From Hydra vulgaris (taxonomy: Eukaryota > Cnidaria > Hydrozoa > Anthoathecata > Hydridae), in assembly GCF_038396675.1 (NCBI RefSeq), contig NC_088920.1:21420001-21484000 (forward strand): a stretch of DNA of 64,000 bases, read 5' to 3'. The first letter of the stretch is position 1. Every line of letters starts with the position of its first letter. Below the pieces are notes generated by a model. The model was not told the origin of the DNA and did not search any database. It saw nothing but the letters and a program-made list of their open reading frames with translations. Below are positions 62,200 through 64,000 of the stretch, piece by piece. The position numbers and the translations under genes are program-made.

Positions 62200-64000
62200 A
62201 GAGATGGTGTCTCGATAAAAATACTCATCTTGGGCAGATGTTAAATGTATCTACTGTCTTGTAGAAGGCCTCCTATGCAAAGGGGTAAATAGATCTGTTG
62301 ACCAGCTTCACACCCCTTTATCTATTAGGCTGGCGCAGATGTATTTTCAATACATTGTTTCCCGTTTAGGATGTTGAATGCTGGATCTTCTTGACTCAAT
62401 GCATGGGTTTTGCTGTGTCTTTATTTTTATAACTAGGCAACTCATTCTATTATCTCCTAATGAGGGTACAGCTCTAAAACTCAGTTTTATGGTTCTGAGG
62501 CCGACTGGTAGTCAGGTTTTCCGAACTCTGTGGTAGCTCTCAGAGGGGCTGATTCTATCAACAGCTAACAAATATCAAAGTATTAATAGTGCCATGTTGT
62601 GCATGGATGGTGTCCCTGTTTGTACTTTTGGTGTGCATTGCAGAGGCCATATTTGGAGCCCTTTGTTACGGCTTAGGGTTTATTAGTAGTAATGAGGCAA
62701 TTGCTTAGGCTATTAAACAGTGTTCTGAGTACTATCTATGCTTTGAGTCAAGTTCTTCAAACTAATTTAAAAATGAATAAAGTACCAAAAACTATAAAAC
62801 ACAAAAAACCATCATCATCACCAAGTTCTCTAAACCTATCATTCCCTAATATTTGTGGTCTTCAAAGTAACTTTTCTTCTGTTGAGTCTTATCTCTTGCA
62901 AAGTTCACCAGACCTTCTTGCTCTTTGTAAGAATTCGTAAGAATTCACCCATTTGTCGTGAAACTAGGTTTAAATCCACAGACTCTTCTTTCATGTGCTT
63001 TCGTCTAGCACCACTTCACTCTATTGCCTTTCTACTTGTTCTATATCGCGCTCCTTCATGTCAAAACTGCACTCTTTTCGATGTTATTTCTGATCATATT
63101 GACCAAGCCCTCTCTCTTTATCCTTCAGCTAGTATAGTTGTTGTCTGAATAGCTCGGCTCTAGTGTCAGTGACTCTGCAGGCTTTAAAGCCCATAATTTT
63201 TACCTTTCACAATCCTTAACTCAAATAGTCAACTTTCCAACTCGCTTTCCTGACAACCCGAATCATTTACCTTCTCTACTCGACTTATGTCTTGTTTCTG
63301 ATCCTAGTCAGCGCTCAGTTTCTCCACGTTCACCCTTAAGTGCTTCTGATCGCAGTTTGATCTCTCTATAACTAATATCATATTCTTCTTCATCACCTGA
63401 ATCCCCCTATTATCGTACCTCTTACAACTACAGTAAAGCTGACTGGGATTCTTTCCGTGATTTTCTTCGTAATGGCCCTTGGGTAGAAATCTTTAGTCTT
63501 CCAGTCGACAAATGCGCATCTTATATAACTTTGTGGATTCAGGCTGGCATGGAATCTTTTGTTCCCTCTCAACAATTCTAGTTCAAGCCTCACTCTCCTC
63601 AATGGTTTTCCTCACACTGTGCTGCTTCGATTGCCAATCGAAACCGTTACTTCCATATTTATCAGAAAAACAATTCTCCAGAAAACTGGCGTCTGTTTAT
63701 TACTGCTAGAAACCATTGTAAAAAGGTTTTGTCTAACGCCAAAGCCCGCTATTCTCAGGTCATGAAATCTCACATCTCATCTCAAAAATTAGGCTCTCGT
63801 GACTACTGGAGAATCTTTAATAGTATTTAATAGAATCTTTAATAATCAATAATAAGGACAAATCTTTAATTCCACCTCTCTTGTATGATTCAGACTTTGT
63901 TACCTCACCTAAAGACAAAGCTGAATTGTTTGCTAAAACCTTTTCATTAATATCATCTCTTGATTCCACTAGTTGCGTTCTACCTGATATTGCCAACAAA
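62200..64000 (+). mobile_element. jockey-like LINE, 5' half, cut by window end
   Basis: A less A+T-rich stretch from about 62200 contains no long frame and looks like the element's 5' leader; a Ser-rich segment KHKKPSSSPSSLNLSFP precedes the endonuclease. The coding part continues to position 64000 without reaching the reverse transcriptase. Base composition jumps at the start, consistent with a separate origin from the flanking DNA. The exact 5' boundary cannot be set by eye. Confidence 0.8.
62790..64000 (+). pseudogene. LINE ORF2 endonuclease and linker, decayed
   Basis: The endonuclease starts NICGLQSNFSSVESYLLQSS then PDLLALC. A deletion and frame change lead to IRKNSPICRETRFKS, FMCFRLAPLHSIAFLLVLYR and DHIDQALSLYPSASIVVV. 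The next expected block (GDFN with active-site residues) is missing: about eight codons are deleted. Then NFPTRFPDNPNHLPSLLDLC and LSASDRSLISL follow, where the catalytic SDH reads SDR. After a stop the linker reads SYNYSKADWDSFRDFL, HCAASIANRNRYFHIY and RNHCKKVLSNAKARYSQVMK. A local repeat of AATCTTTAATA (63809-63843) interrupts RIFNS. The remaining frame stays open to the window end. The copy is inactive. Confidence 0.87.

Overview
This looks like animal nuclear DNA, very A+T-rich and packed with repeats, most likely from a cnidarian such as Hydra. The species is an inference: it rests on base composition, the very long (TA)n tracts, split genes with GT-AG introns, and the mix of Tc1-like, pogo-like, LINE and tRNA-SINE debris. 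I see nothing bacterial, viral, plasmid-like or CRISPR-like.

The only genes that look functional are two paralogous class A (rhodopsin-like) G-protein-coupled receptors in tandem on the + strand. Gene 1 has exon 1 at 12623-13449 and its probable exon 2 at 27236-27512, across a 13.8 kb repeat-filled intron. Gene 2 has exon 1 at 35708-36567 and exon 2 at 36703-37003, across a 135 bp intron. Both introns are phase 2 and fall at the same place, just before transmembrane helix 7. Both genes carry a long (TA)n tract immediately upstream of the start codon. Joined, they encode proteins of about 367 and 370-386 residues with matching motif variants: DRC for DRY and NVFIY for NPxxY.

The rest is mostly decayed mobile DNA. 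Region 1-4.2 kb: the end of a Tc1-like element sitting against a (TA)n tract, then a broken, intron-containing copy of an uncharacterised cysteine-rich protein family (family A; second fragment at 6.9-7.6 kb). Region 4.2-12.4 kb: A+T-rich DNA with hairpins, a palindromic (TA)n block and a candidate short element. Region 13.4-35 kb: GPCR intron and intergenic DNA with SINEs, a MITE with about 130 bp inverted ends and several near-perfect hairpins. Region 38-45 kb: a decamer satellite and three LINE fragments. One of these contains 22 tandem copies of a 33 bp unit expanded in frame inside its reverse-transcriptase reading frame. Region 46.5-51.4 kb: a second uncharacterised multicopy ORF family (family B), broken and interrupted by a TA-flanked MITE and by LINE and SINE insertions. 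Region 52-55 kb: a 629 bp inverted-repeat element whose tip is tandemly repeated outside it, a second SINE family and another LINE 3' half. Region 55-61 kb: hairpins and a deleted pogo-like transposon with its own iterated palindromic motif. Region 62.2-64 kb: the 5' half of a decayed jockey-like LINE running off the window.

I did not find a clearly new multi-gene system. The observations most worth following are the GPCR pair with its shared intron and flanking TA tracts, the in-frame minisatellite born inside a LINE ORF, the two unnamed ORF families, and the inverted-repeat elements with tandemly amplified internal or terminal segments. All family names were assigned by eye; no database search was run.
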